From Homalodisca vitripennis (taxonomy: Eukaryota > Arthropoda > Insecta > Hemiptera > Cicadellidae): 64,000 bases of DNA. The stretch is taken from positions 1,184,501-1,248,500 of the forward strand of contig NC_060214.1 in the NCBI RefSeq assembly GCF_021130785.1, in the 5' to 3' direction. Below are positions 25,001-36,468 of the stretch, in pieces. The position numbers and the translations under genes are program-made. The notes under the pieces are model-generated. The model saw nothing but the letters and a program-made list of their open reading frames with translations, was not told where the DNA came from and made no database searches. Numbering within the stretch: position 1 is the first letter of the stretch; each line of letters starts with the position of its first letter.

Positions 25001-26849
25001 GTGGACATTTTACTGTCACTGTCACAATTATTTTACGATATATATAACCATGCAGCTGTCCTAAACCTGTGCTATAACAACACCATTGTTAACTTCTCGA
25101 CACTAGTCTGACTGTCAGGTACTGGACGCTGGGAAGCGCGCACCGCGATTACGTCATTTCTTTAGTAATACGTCGCGGCGGCAAGCGCGTCATATGGAAG
25201 CAGCCAAAAGACTCGAAAAACAGTAAAATGAAAACTAATTTTTTCCACTGAATGCCTTTTCATTGGTTTCTATCTAACAAGGAAGCCGGTCAAGAATTGT
25301 TGACCGAAGTTGATAAATCATGATTTATATACGGTACGGCACTTGAAAATATGTTATGTCCACTAAATATTTTAAGGTATTCATTTTTAGTAATGTATTT
25401 TACTACTTATTGTATTACAGATACAACAATTTGTAGTAAATTTGCAAGCCACGCATTACTTTCTAATCTTACAATATTATAAATGCGAAAGTGCCTTTGT
25501 TTTGCTTTTACGCGTAAACTATTCATCTCATTGCACTGACATTTTATATGGAGATTCTTACGTCTCTGATGTGAATTTAGCCATATTCTTTTTTTCATCC
25601 GTATGGGCTACGTGTACTATCAAATGTTCTTTCAAGTAGCGGTAAATCCTATCCTGGTCTCAATAGTTTTGAAATATTAATTATTGAAAGAGCGTGTCAA
25701 ATGTAATCAGCTGTTCTGTGTAAATATCGTTTATTAAAAATTTGTATAATATTTTAGTGGGTAAATTCTCTTAGTAGTAACTATTATTTTCCATACCATT
25801 TCAGATTATAGTGATTAGGTAAGTCCTTTTAACTGTTATTTTTGATCAAATATCAAGTATTAGATATAAAAGAATTACTTTCTAACTTTTACTATAAAAA
25901 AGGCATATAAAACACACCGTTATTCTCTTTTGAAGTAGGCTTCCCTGATATGTGGTATATATTTTCTTAATTGGAAAAAAGATTAAGCAACATTGGCGTC
26001 AGGAATATAATTCACTCGAACCAGAAGTTTTCATACAGGTGCAAAAAATATGAAATTACGTGCGAATTCACGGGTAACTGCTACCAAACCTAAACCCTCA
26101 TAACTTTTGGTTTGATTTATTTTTATTATAGCCATTTTATAACCTAACATACCTCTCGTGGTAATCAAATACAGTCTTAAATCTTAAATAAAATCTCGAT
26201 ATACATTTATTAGAACGGTTATTGATATTTTTTGGATATAGTTTTATTTAATTTCAAATTTCTCTACTATAAATAGGCGTGTGCATTATTAAACTAATAT
26301 TTTGATAATTATCTTGTGATATGCTCAGTGCAATTAGGTTTCTAAAAGGCACATAAAAATTACAAAAATATTTAAATCTATATGCATTAGGATCTGAATT
26401 GTCTAAGGGAATTGTAGATAACAAAGTAAATTAGCAGCAAACTTGATTGTCGGAAAGCTGCAAACTTGCAGGTAGACGTTAGACTTGATTATCTCCTCTG
26501 CTGTGGTTCATTAAAACTCCTTGTGTCAGTTCTTTGATTACTTTATAGCAAGGGAACTTGGGCAGACTATCCTTGCTGTAAGGAGCGTCAATTAATGATA
26601 CCTCTTCAGACTGTTTAATGTGTCTTGGCTAACAAATGCACAATCGCTGACACTTACATTATGAGGTTATGTAAGTACCTACATGTAAGGGTTACATATA
26701 ATTAACCTAAAAATATACTCTCCATTACCTGATTATTTTAAATCACAAGCACATAAACGGAAAGTAGAGTAGAAAAGTATTAAAATAGATAAAAGAGGAT
26801 CTATAGCTTCCACAATACCAATCCATATTGGACTACCGTAATAACGCAT
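22041..26849. other. Single-copy spacer, no gene recognised
   Basis: This stretch has no counterpart after copy B. Frames are all under 75 codons with no recognisable domain. A few short pieces resemble tails or heads of common insect RTE-like or SINE repeats: GAAGCCGCGGGCAACTGCTA at about 22718, TATAAATGCGAAAGTGCCTT at about 25478, and a diverged GAATTCACGGGTAACTGCTA near 26063. A locally GC-rich patch with an ATTACGTCAT sequence lies at about 25130-25200. The satellite begins at about 26850. Confidence 0.4.
25465..25640 (+). repeat. Degenerate RTE/SINE-like repeat fragment
   Basis: The sequence ATATTATAAATGCGAAAGTG, a pyrimidine-rich stretch, then TTTTACGCGTAAACTATTCA and later TTTTATATGGAGATTCTTA follow the order of phrases in abundant insect repeats of RTE-related type. 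A related phrase occurs near 62020 (AAACTATTCAAAAGACTGCG). This is family resemblance from memory, not a measured match. Confidence 0.3.
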
Positions 26850-29800
26850 AGAATACAGCTACACAGATTATCTAACTCCTTACATTACTTTTAGATTACC
26901 TGAGGATCTAGTCCTTTTAATAAATTTATATTGCTAGTTGAGAAGTTTCTCTACGTAAAAATGTACCATTAGGATACTACTGTATGTACCAGATTACCCA
27001 ACTCCATACATTGCTGCTAGATTAGCTGAGGATCTAGTCCTTTTAATAAATTTATATTGTTAGTTGAGAAGTTTCTCTACGTAAAAATGTACCATTAGGA
27101 TACTACTGTATGTATCAGATTACCCAACTCCATACATTGCTGCTAGATTAGCTGAGGAACTAGTCCTTTTAATAAATTTATATTGCTAGTTGAGAAGTTT
27201 CTCTACGTAAAAATGTACCATTAGGATACTACTGTATGTACCAGATTACCCAACTCCATACATTGCTGCTAGATTAGCTGAGGATCTAGTCCTTTTAATA
27301 AATTTATATTGTTAGTTGAGAAGTTTCTCTACGTAAAAATGTACCATTAGGATACTACTGTATGTATCAGATTACCCAACTACATACATTGCTGCTAGAT
27401 TAGCTGAGGAACTAGTCCTTTTAATAAATTTATATTGCTAGTTGAGAAGTTTCTCTACGTAAAAATGTACCATTAGGATACTACTGTATGTACCAGATTA
27501 CCCAACTCCATACATTGCTGCTAGATTACCTGAGGAACTAGTCCTTTTAATAAATTTATATTGTTAGTTGAGAAGTTTCTGTATGTAAACATTAACAATT
27601 AGGATGCTGTATGTACCAGGTTACACAACTTTACACATTACTGATAGATTAGCTGAGGATCTAGTCCTTTTAATAAATTTATATTGCTAGTTGAGAAGCT
27701 TCTGTATGTAAACATTAACAATTAGGATGCTGTATGTACCAGGTTACACAACTTTACACATTACTGATAGATTAGCTGAGGATCTAGTCCTTTTAATAAA
27801 TTTATATTGCTAGTTGAGAAGCTTCTGTATGTAAACATTAACAATTAGGATGCTGTATGTACCAGGTTACACAACTTTACACATTATTGATAGATTAGCT
27901 GAGGATCTAGTCCTTTTAATAAATTTATATTGCTAGTTGAGAAGCTTCTGTATGTAAACATTAACAATTAGGATGCTGTATGTACCAGGTTACACAACTT
28001 TACACATTAATGATAGATTAGCTGAGGCTCTAGTCCTTTTAATAAATTTATATTGCTAGTTGAGAAGCTTCTGTATGTAAACATTAACAATTAGGATGCT
28101 GTATGTACCAGGTTACACAACTTTACACATTACTGATAGATTAGCTGAGGCTCTAGTCCTTTTAATAAATTTATATTGCTAGTTGAGAAGCTTCTGTATG
28201 TAAACATTAACAATTAGGATGCTGTATGTACCAGGTTACACAACTTTACACATTACTGATAGATTAGCTGAGGATCTAGTCCTTTTAATAAATTTATATT
28301 GCTAGTTGAGAAGCTTCTGTATGTAAACATTAACAATTAGGATGCTGTATGTACCAGGTTACACAACTTTACACATTATTGATAGATTAGCTGAGGCTCT
28401 AGTCCTTTTAATAAATTTATATTGCTAGTTGAGAAGTTTCTGTATGTAAACATGTACCATTAAGATACTGTATGTACCAGATTACCTAACTCCATACATT
28501 GCTGCTAGATTAGCTGAGGCTCTAGTCCTTTTAATAAATTTATATTGCTAGTTGAGAAGTTTCTGTATGTAAACATGTACCATTAAGATACTGTATGTAC
28601 CAGATTACCTAACTCCATACATTGCTGCTAGATTAGCTGAGGCTCTAGTCCTTTTAATAAATTTATATTGCTAGTTGAGATGTTTCTGTATGTAAACATT
28701 AACAATTACAATTAGGATGCTGTATGTACCAGGTTACACAACTTTACACATTACTGATAGATTAGCTGAGGCTCTAGTCCTTTTAATAAATTTATATTGC
28801 TAGTTGAGAAGTTTCTGTATGTAAACATTAACAATTACAATTAGGATGCTGTATGTACCAGGTTACACAACTTTACACATTATTGATAGATTAGCTGAGG
28901 CTCTAGTCCTTTTAATAAATTTATATTGCTAGTTGAGAAGCTTCTGTATGTAAACATTAACAATTAGGATGCTGTATGTACCAGATTACCCAACTCCATA
29001 CATTGCTGCTAGATTAGCTGAGGCTCTAGTCCTTTTAATAAATTTATATTGCTAGTTGAGAAGCTTCTGTATGTAAACATTAACAATTAGGATGCTGTAT
29101 GTACCAGGTTACACAACTTTACACATTACTGATAGATTAGCTGAGGATCTAGTCCTTTTAATAAATTTATATTGCTAGTTGAGAAGCTTCTGTATGTAAA
29201 CATTAACAATTAGGATGCTGTATGTACCAGGTTACACAACTTTACACATTATTGATAGATTAGCTGAGGATCTAGTCCTTTTAATAAATTTATATTGCTA
29301 GTTGAGAAGCTTCTGTATGTAAACATTAACAATTAGGATGCTGTATGTACCAGGTTACACAACTTTACACATTATTGATAGATTAGCTGAGGCTCTAGTC
29401 CTTTTAATAAATTTATATTGCTAGTTGAGAAGCTTCTGTATGTAAACATTAACAATTAGGATGCTGTATGTACCAGGTTACACAACTTTACACATTAATG
29501 ATAGATTAGCTGAGGCTCTAGTCCTTTTAATAAATTTATATTGCTAGTTGAGAAGCTTCTGTATGTAAACATTAACAATTAGGATGCTGTATGTACCAGG
29601 TTACACAACTTTACACATTACTGATAGATTAGCTGAGGCTCTAGTCCTTTTAATAAATTTATATTGCTAGTTGAGAAGCTTCTGTATGTAAACATTAACA
29701 ATTAGGATGCTGTATGTACCGGGTTACACAACTTTACACATTACTGATAGATTAGCTGAGGATCTAGTCCTTTTAATAAATTTATATTGCTAGTTGAGAA

Positions 29801-30965
29801 GCTTCTGTATGTAAACATTAACAATTAGGATGCTGTATGTACCAGGTTACACAACTTTACACATTATTGATAGATTAGCTGAGGCTCTAGTCCTTTTAAT
29901 AAATTTATATTGCTAGTTGAGAAGTTTCTGTATGTAAACATGTACCATTAAGATACTGTATGTACCAGATTACCTAACTCCATACATTGCTGCTAGATTA
30001 GCTGAGGCTCTAGTCCTTTTAATAAATTTATATTGCTAGTTGAGAAGTTTCTGTATGTAAACATGTACCATTAAGATACTGTATGTACCAGATTACCTAA
30101 CTCCATACATTGCTGCTAGATTAGCTGAGGCTCTAGTCCTTTTAATAAATTTATATTGTTAGTTGAGAAGTTTCTGTATGTAAACATGTACCATTAAGAT
30201 ACTGTATGTACCAGATTACCTAACTCCATACATTGCTGCTAGATTAGCTGAGGCTCTAGTCCTTTTAATAAATTTATATTGTTAGTTGAGAAGTTTCTGT
30301 ATGTAAACATTAACAATTAGGATGCTGTATGTACCAGATTACCTAACTCCATACATTGCTGCTAGATTTGCTGAGGATCTAGTCCTTTTAATAAATTTAT
30401 ATTGTTAGTTGAGAAGTTTCTGTATGTAAACATTAACAATTATAATGCTGTATGTACCAGGTTACACAAATTTACACATTATTGATAGATTAGCTGAGGC
30501 TCTAGTCCTTTTAATAAATTTATATTGCTAGTTGAGAAGTTTCTGTATGTAAACATTAACAATTACAATTAGGATGCTGTATGTACCAGGTTACACAACT
30601 TTACACATTACTGATAGATTAGCTGAGGCTCTAGTCCTTTTAATAAATTTATATTGCTAGTTGAGAAGTTTCTGTATGTAAACATTAACAATTACAATTA
30701 GGATGCTGTATGTACCAGGTTACACAACTTTACACATTATTGATAGATTAGCTGAGGCTCTAGTCCTTTTAATAAATTTATATTGCTAGTTGAGAAGCTT
30801 CTGTATGTAAACATTAACAATTAGGATGCTGTATGTACCAGGTTACACAACTTTACACATTATTGATAGATTAGCTGAGGCTCTAGTCCTTTTAATAAAT
30901 TTATATTGCTAGTTGAGAAGCTTCTGTATGTAAACATTAACAATTAGGATGCTGTATGTACCAGG
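26850..30965 (+). repeat. Satellite array, left block (33 cores)
   Basis: The core CTAGTCCTTTTAATAAATTT recurs at 26908, 27034, 27160 and onward to 30883, 33 times. Spacing is 126 bases in the first units, 123 in most, and 129 where CAATTACAATTAGG replaces CAATTAGG. Two monomer classes alternate: one with CCATACATTGCTGCTAGAT, the other with CTTTACACATTATTGATAG. Many class-two units contain the 10-base palindrome AGAAGCTTCT, absent where TTTCT replaces CTTCT. The first unit is diverged, as expected at an array edge. The order of variants at 27661-28522 repeats at 29149-30010, an offset of 1488 bases or 12 monomers, a higher-order repeat. The block ends at the CCAGG target site of the gypsy element. 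Confidence 0.95.
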
Positions 30966-31329
30966 TGTAATGTATGCGGGTCGACACTGTACTCTCTATG
31001 GGTCGGGAAGAATAATTAAACTACACATTTAGAGTAACATTGCTCTAGGACCGCTCGTAAAGGAACGGACGGGACGCGGAGGTTACATGACGGTGTCTGG
31101 TGGTGGACTCCGGGTGGACTGGCTGGCTGGCCAGCTTGGACCGTTGGTTGTAGGGTAGTGGCGTGATGTGACGTCACAGGAGAGCAGCCTATGAGCATTC
31201 TTTATTCTTTTAGACCACATCGTATGTTACATCGCCTGACAATACATACTGCCAACATCACTGGTGCAGACATTAAATATCACTATGGATACCTACCAAC
31301 TTAGTACTTCTCACACTAAATACACTACA
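30966..31329 (-). repeat. LTR (3' LTR of the minus-strand gypsy element)
   Basis: 364 bases, from TGTAATGTATGCGGG to AAATACACTACA. Identical by eye to the other LTR except G at 30979. It contains a CRE-like TGACGTCA at about 31169-31176 that may act in LTR transcription (inference). Confidence 0.95.
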
Positions 31330-31345
31330 ATCCTCCCCCTTAAAT
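31330..31345 (-). other. Polypurine tract
   Basis: On the plus strand ATCCTCCCCCTTAAAT directly follows the LTR. In element sense this is a purine run (AAGGGGGAGGAT) immediately upstream of the 3' LTR, the expected position for the primer of plus-strand DNA synthesis. Confidence 0.85.
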
Positions 31346-31648
31346 ACATAAGTCCCCTACAATTTTAGAAATTTATCAATTACAATTTGTTTTACAATTC
31401 TCCAATTTTAAATCAATTACAATGAATAAGAAAATTGACATTATACTCTTTTATTTTTGTAAGTATAGATTATAGAGAACAAAATACAAACTCAATATAA
31501 TCATTTAACACAAATCACAAACACTTCAATCAAAACCAATAAATCAGAATATAGCAATTAATAACACATTGAATGAACACAATTAACAAATCGATAATAA
31601 TAATGCTTAAACAATATTAATTATATACAAGTCACAATTGGGTTGTAT

Positions 31649-34600
31649 TTACAAGTCCATTTTGACTAAAGGTTTACGATCCCTTAGTGGGTATCGTCTA
31701 ACAGGTGTCATTTGTTTGGGTGAAACGCTGGAACTGTTATTGTTTACATTTGTACGTGGGCTGGGGCTTTGCCCCTGAGCGTTTCTGTTATTGTTATGGT
31801 TTTGCGGAGAGGGGGGCAAGGTCGTTGCTAAAAGTACTGGCGACCTTGCGCTCGCTCTGTCCCGCGACTGTATATCGATCGTTTCCTGCGTGTGCTCTGT
31901 TGCCACGCTTGCGTCTGGGAGTCTAGGCATTGTTGTCAACTCAGACATTTCCGGACTACACTGTAAACCTACCAACTGGTCGATATGTCGTTTCCACCTC
32001 ATGCCCGTATTCAGTTCAACTAAATACGTGACTGGTCCTAATCGTGAAACTACCACACCTGGTATCCACTTATTTCTACCTCTGTAATCTCTGGCTATGA
32101 TTGGTTGTCCAATAGCTAACTGTCTAGTTTTACTACCCCTATAGTACAATCGTTGTTTTTCTTGATTATCTGACATTATTGCTTTAACATTTGGGCGAAT
32201 TAAATCTAACCTAGACTTTAGCGATCTGCCCAACATTAATTGAGCTGGCGATAGATTGGTAGTAGAATGCACTGTATTTCTATAAGTGAACAGGAAGTTA
32301 CTCAAAGCTAATTCTAAATCCTTGGAATTATGAAGAGCTGTTTTCAATTTATTTTTAATAGTTCTGACTGACCGTTCTGCCAAACCATTGGTTTCTGGGT
32401 GGTATGGTGGTGAAAACGTGTGTTTGATACCATTTGACATCAAAAATTCTTTAAACTTTTGACTGGTAAAAGGTGGTCCGTTGTCGGACACTATGTGGTC
32501 TACAATACCATACCTACTAAATAATTCCCTTAATTTCACAATCGTGTGAACAGCTGCCGTTGAAGCAACGGGCAACACCTCTGGCCACTTAGAGTACGCA
32601 TCTTTTACCACCAAAAATAACTTGGACTGAAAAGGTCCAAAAAAATCAATATGAATTCGAGACCAAACTCGTTCCGGAACATTCCAATGATGCAGGAAAG
32701 CCTTGGGCGGTTTTGCTCGTTCCTCCAAACAGGCTGCACAGCTGTTAGCTAGTTGTTCTATGTCCCGGTCGATATTAGGCCACCATACATATGCACGGGC
32801 TAATGCCTTCATGCGAACAATACCTATGTGTGAAGTATGCAATTCGTTCAGAATGTTTATTCTGAACCTTTTAGGTATTACCACCCTGTACCCCCACATT
32901 AGGATTCCTTGCTCCAAGGTTAATTCCGACTGTCTAATTTCAAATGGCTTTAGATCTGGTTCAGTTACAATAGGCCAACCTAATTCTACATAGGATATTA
33001 CCTTTTTGATTTCACTATCTACCATTGATTCTCTTTTTATGTCTACATAGCTTAATGGTATGTCATTTTCAGCTAAACACTGCAAATAGGTACCTATGAC
33101 ATTAATATTAAGGTCATCATCCGAGATTTCATCTTTAATCTCACTATTTACAGGTAATCTAGATAAACCATCGGCATTGCCATGGTTTTGGGACTTAACA
33201 TACACAATCTCATATTGGAAACCACTTAAAAACAAAGCGTATCGTTGTAACCTACTGGCTGCGAAAGCAGGTAACCCTTTCTTTGGTCCAAAAATAGCCA
33301 CTAAAGGCTTATGATCAGTCTTTAACAAAAACTGTGTACCATATAAATATTGACTAAATTTCTTAACACCAAATACAATGCTTAATGCTTCCTTATCTAT
33401 TTGTGAATAGTTTTTCTCAGCGCTATTTAACACTCTACTTGCGAATGATATAGGTCTTTCTGTACCGTCGTATTGAATCTGACTCAAAACTGATGCAATG
33501 CCATATGGACTAGCATCACTGGCTACCACTAGTGGTAATGCAGGATCATAATGCGCTAAAACTTCAGCAGAGATTAACTTTTGCTTAATCTCTTGTAGTG
33601 CCTTCTTACATGCTAAATTAAATACAAAATCGGTATCCTTTCTTAACAACTGATACATTGGGGTTAAAATAGTGGATATCCTAGGAATGAAACGTGAATA
33701 GTAATTAACAAGACCAAGGAAGGCTTTAAGCTGTGTCACATTTTGAGGTTCAGGTGCCTTGACAATTGCTTCAACCTTACTAGGTGCGGTATGCAACCCT
33801 TGTTTACTGATAACAAAACCTAAATATTCTAAACTGTCACAGAAAAATTTACATTTGTTCTTGCTCACTGTGAACCCATTGTCTTCAAGTCTTTGACACA
33901 CTAGTCTAAGTCTATGCATGTGTTCCTCATTGTTTTTACCTGTTACTAGAATGTCATCTAAAAATACAGTTACCCCCGGGATACCTTGTAATGTTCGTTC
34001 TATTATTCTCTGGAATATTCCCGGTGCTGAACTGATACCAAAACATAGGCGATTGTAAGCATACAATCCTTTGTGTGTGCTAATTGTACAATACGTTTGA
34101 CTATCTACATCTAGTTTAAGCTGCTGATAAGCTGAAGATAAATCTATTTTAGAGAATTTTTCTCCGTTTTGTAGGCTGGCAAATATTTCTTCAATTTTCG
34201 GTAACGGGTGTCGGTCTACCTCCAAGAAAGGATTTACAGTTATTTTATAATCCCCACAAATTCTTATTTTCCCATTAGCCTTAATAATTGGTACAATGGG
34301 AGTCCCCCATTCACTGGTATCTACTGGTGAAATAACGTTCTCTTGTTCTAGTCTAGTCAGCTCGGCTTCTACTTTTTCTTTAAGTGTAAAAGGTAACGTC
34401 CTAGGTTTAAAGTATTTTGGTACTACATTTTCTTTTAACTTTAATTTAACTGGTGCACCCTTGAAACATCCCAACTTATCCGTAAATACATTTGGAAACT
34501 CATTGTACAGTAATTCTACTTGTTTGTTGTTGTTGACAACAGACGGATTGACAGATGTTTGTTTGTTTACCTCTACAGGTGTGTTGTGGCTTCCACTGAC

Positions 34601-36091
34601 AGGCGTGCATGCGTCTGCCGCGCTGCCGCCTGCAGTTGGCACAACCCCCACCATGCTCGTGCGATCAGCTGACTGTACATTGTTTACATTACTAGGCACT
34701 CTAACTGTTAAATCTAATGCTTGCATCCAATCACGCCCTAACAAGGGATTAGCCCCATTAGCTACGATGTATAAAGCTAATTGTTTCTCTTTACCTTTAT
34801 GTTGTACATTGACCATAACCTTACCTAAAGGCCTGATCTTTTCATGTGTATATGAACTTAATACTAAGCTAGTTGGATACATGTTTATATTTCCTAACTT
34901 AGTCTTACAATCTTTTTCTGACATAACTGAAACACAAGCTCCACTATCGACTTCAAATACAATTTCCTTACTTTCCACTAATAACTGTACCGTTATTGGC
35001 TCAATTTTATTAATCTTAGTTTCTATTTCTTTAACCGTAAATAGATTGGAAATGTCATACACATCGTCATTGTCTTTATGTTTCCAGTGATTATCTGAAC
35101 CGGACTCTGCTGATTCTTTACTTTCCTCTACATAGTGCTGCCTACCTTTATAAACATATTGCTTTTTATTGCTGTAAAACTGTTTCCCTTTAGCTGAAGG
35201 CTCCTTAGACCTATTTGTAAAAACATTTGGTTTGTTCTCATTAGGTTTGTTAACATAATTTTTCGATCTACAAACTCTTTCAAGGTGTCCCTTCTTTTTA
35301 CAATGATTACACGTGTACTCACGAAACCGACATTGCGATGCTGTGTGTGATCCTCGCTTGCCGCAACAATAGCAGGTGATGTCTCCCAGCGCCTTCCCGC
35401 CGTCCGATGACCGTCTCGCTGCGATGCTCGCCGCCTGTGTCCTTTTCGGTATCGACCCGCTGCTCTGCATCCGGTGAATACGTCCTCCTGCAGTTGTCAT
35501 CTGGGCCGCCCCCTTCTCAGCAAATTCCATTGCAGTAGCTAGTTGCACGGCTTTTTCATAAGTGAGGTTCTCCTCCCCGAGAAGTCTTTTCTGTATCTGT
35601 TGGTCTCGCAGACCCGCGACTAATCTGTCCCTTAAGTAGTCTGGCAATTTATCACCAAATTCACAATACTTAGATAACTGTTTTAAATGCACAATATAAT
35701 CGCTAACCGTTTCATGATCCAATTGATTCCGCCTACTAAATTTAAATCTTTCCGTGATAAAAGAAGGCTTGGGATGCAGATGATTCGCTATAGTGTCCAC
35801 AATTTCCTTGTACGACTTGTCAGACGGTTTGTCTGGTGTAATTAAGTCTTTCAGTAACGTATAGGTCCTTACACCCATAACTGTCAACAAAGTGCTTAGT
35901 TTCTTTGAATTATCGATATCATTACAATCAATAAAAAACTCAAATCTCTCTATATAAGACTGCCACGATTCTTCCGCACTATCAAAATAACCCATAGACC
36001 CGATAGTTGCCATTTTGTTTTCTTGTACACTCCGTAATAACTGTTTAAAATGTCCCCGGTAAAAATAATCGTCTAACGGCATTAATTGCAA
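31649..36091 (-). CDS. Gag-Pol polyprotein of Ty3/gypsy element
   Basis: A single open frame of 1480 codons with no internal stop. N-terminal Gag region (to about residue 230) has the YIERFEFFIDCNDI and SDYIVHLKQLSKYCEFG segments typical of retrotransposon capsid. Two zinc knuckles follow: Cys240/Cys243/His249/Cys254 (one residue longer than usual) and a canonical Cys261/Cys264/His269/Cys274. Protease has VDSGA with Asp382. RT spans about 560-740 with FLDD at 710-713 in place of the commoner YxDD. RNase H has D859, E901 and D926. Integrase has an HHCC finger (H1085, H1088, C1118, C1121) and D1149, D1203, E1239, a D,D35,E spacing. An internal Met at residue 27 (MATIGSMGYF) may be the real start; the first Met is the longest choice. 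Gag and Pol share one frame, so no frameshift is needed. The frame looks functional. Confidence 0.95.
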   Translation of the reverse strand: MQLMPLDDYFYRGHFKQLLRSVQENKMATIGSMGYFDSAEESWQSYIERFEFFIDCNDIDNSKKLSTLLTVMGVRTYTLLKDLITPDKPSDKSYKEIVDTIANHLHPKPSFITERFKFSRRNQLDHETVSDYIVHLKQLSKYCEFGDKLPDYLRDRLVAGLRDQQIQKRLLGEENLTYEKAVQLATAMEFAEKGAAQMTTAGGRIHRMQSSGSIPKRTQAASIAARRSSDGGKALGDITCYCCGKRGSHTASQCRFREYTCNHCKKKGHLERVCRSKNYVNKPNENKPNVFTNRSKEPSAKGKQFYSNKKQYVYKGRQHYVEESKESAESGSDNHWKHKDNDDVYDISNLFTVKEIETKINKIEPITVQLLVESKEIVFEVDSGACVSVMSEKDCKTKLGNINMYPTSLVLSSYTHEKIRPLGKVMVNVQHKGKEKQLALYIVANGANPLLGRDWMQALDLTVRVPSNVNNVQSADRTSMVGVVPTAGGSAADACTPVSGSHNTPVEVNKQTSVNPSVVNNNKQVELLYNEFPNVFTDKLGCFKGAPVKLKLKENVVPKYFKPRTLPFTLKEKVEAELTRLEQENVISPVDTSEWGTPIVPIIKANGKIRICGDYKITVNPFLEVDRHPLPKIEEIFASLQNGEKFSKIDLSSAYQQLKLDVDSQTYCTISTHKGLYAYNRLCFGISSAPGIFQRIIERTLQGIPGVTVFLDDILVTGKNNEEHMHRLRLVCQRLEDNGFTVSKNKCKFFCDSLEYLGFVISKQGLHTAPSKVEAIVKAPEPQNVTQLKAFLGLVNYYSRFIPRISTILTPMYQLLRKDTDFVFNLACKKALQEIKQKLISAEVLAHYDPALPLVVASDASPYGIASVLSQIQYDGTERPISFASRVLNSAEKNYSQIDKEALSIVFGVKKFSQYLYGTQFLLKTDHKPLVAIFGPKKGLPAFAASRLQRYALFLSGFQYEIVYVKSQNHGNADGLSRLPVNSEIKDEISDDDLNINVIGTYLQCLAENDIPLSYVDIKRESMVDSEIKKVISYVELGWPIVTEPDLKPFEIRQSELTLEQGILMWGYRVVIPKRFRINILNELHTSHIGIVRMKALARAYVWWPNIDRDIEQLANSCAACLEERAKPPKAFLHHWNVPERVWSRIHIDFFGPFQSKLFLVVKDAYSKWPEVLPVASTAAVHTIVKLRELFSRYGIVDHIVSDNGPPFTSQKFKEFLMSNGIKHTFSPPYHPETNGLAERSVRTIKNKLKTALHNSKDLELALSNFLFTYRNTVHSTTNLSPAQLMLGRSLKSRLDLIRPNVKAIMSDNQEKQRLYYRGSKTRQLAIGQPIIARDYRGRNKWIPGVVVSRLGPVTYLVELNTGMRWKRHIDQLVGLQCSPEMSELTTMPRLPDASVATEHTQETIDIQSRDRASARSPVLLATTLPPSPQNHNNNRNAQGQSPSPRTNVNNNSSSVSPKQMTPVRRYPLRDRKPLVKMDL

Positions 36092-36167
36092 CGATTAAAA
36101 TCAGCTTGTGCGCTGCTTACACCAAGAATAGTTTATATCGATCGGCGTACCTTACTACTCCCGACCG

Positions 36168-36468
36168 TTGGAATGTCCGGAATGTCCTTGCACATTCGCG
36201 GTTATTTGCACGTGTTCATTACGATAGTTGCCCTTCCGCACTATATCACTGTAATTCACTGTTTCAATGTCCCGAATGTCCCTGCACATTCGTTGTTATT
36301 TGCACGTGTTCATTACGCTTGTTGCCCTTCCGCACTAAATCACTGTAATTCACTGTTGCAGTTGTTTTCCTCGTCGCCACTGTAAGCGACGTTCCACTGT
36401 TGCAGTTGTTTTCCTCGTCGCCACTGTAAGCGACGTTCCACTGTTGCAGTTGTTTTCCTCGTCGCCAC
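36168..36468 (-). promoter_or_regulatory. Gypsy leader with tandem repeats and PBS candidate
   Basis: Two tandem arrays occupy the untranslated leader. A 94-base unit occurs about twice (GTTATTTGCACGTGTTCATT at 36201 and 36295). Next to the LTR, a 44-base unit occurs three times (CCTCGTCGCCACTGTAA at 36369, 36413 and 36457). In element sense each 44-base unit reads TTACAGTGGCGACGAGGAAA, where TTACA equals the last bases of the LTR and TGGCGACGAG, one base inside the LTR edge, is the candidate primer-binding site. The PBS is therefore present in triplicate. The priming tRNA was not identified. Confidence 0.75.

Noticed and set aside
31016..31198. 60-codon minus-strand frame repeated at 36519-36701.
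   Set aside because: Both lie inside the gypsy LTRs and are simply the two LTR copies.
34296..35090. 264-codon plus-strand frame.
   Set aside because: Antisense to the gag-pol frame of the gypsy element; a shadow of its codon bias.
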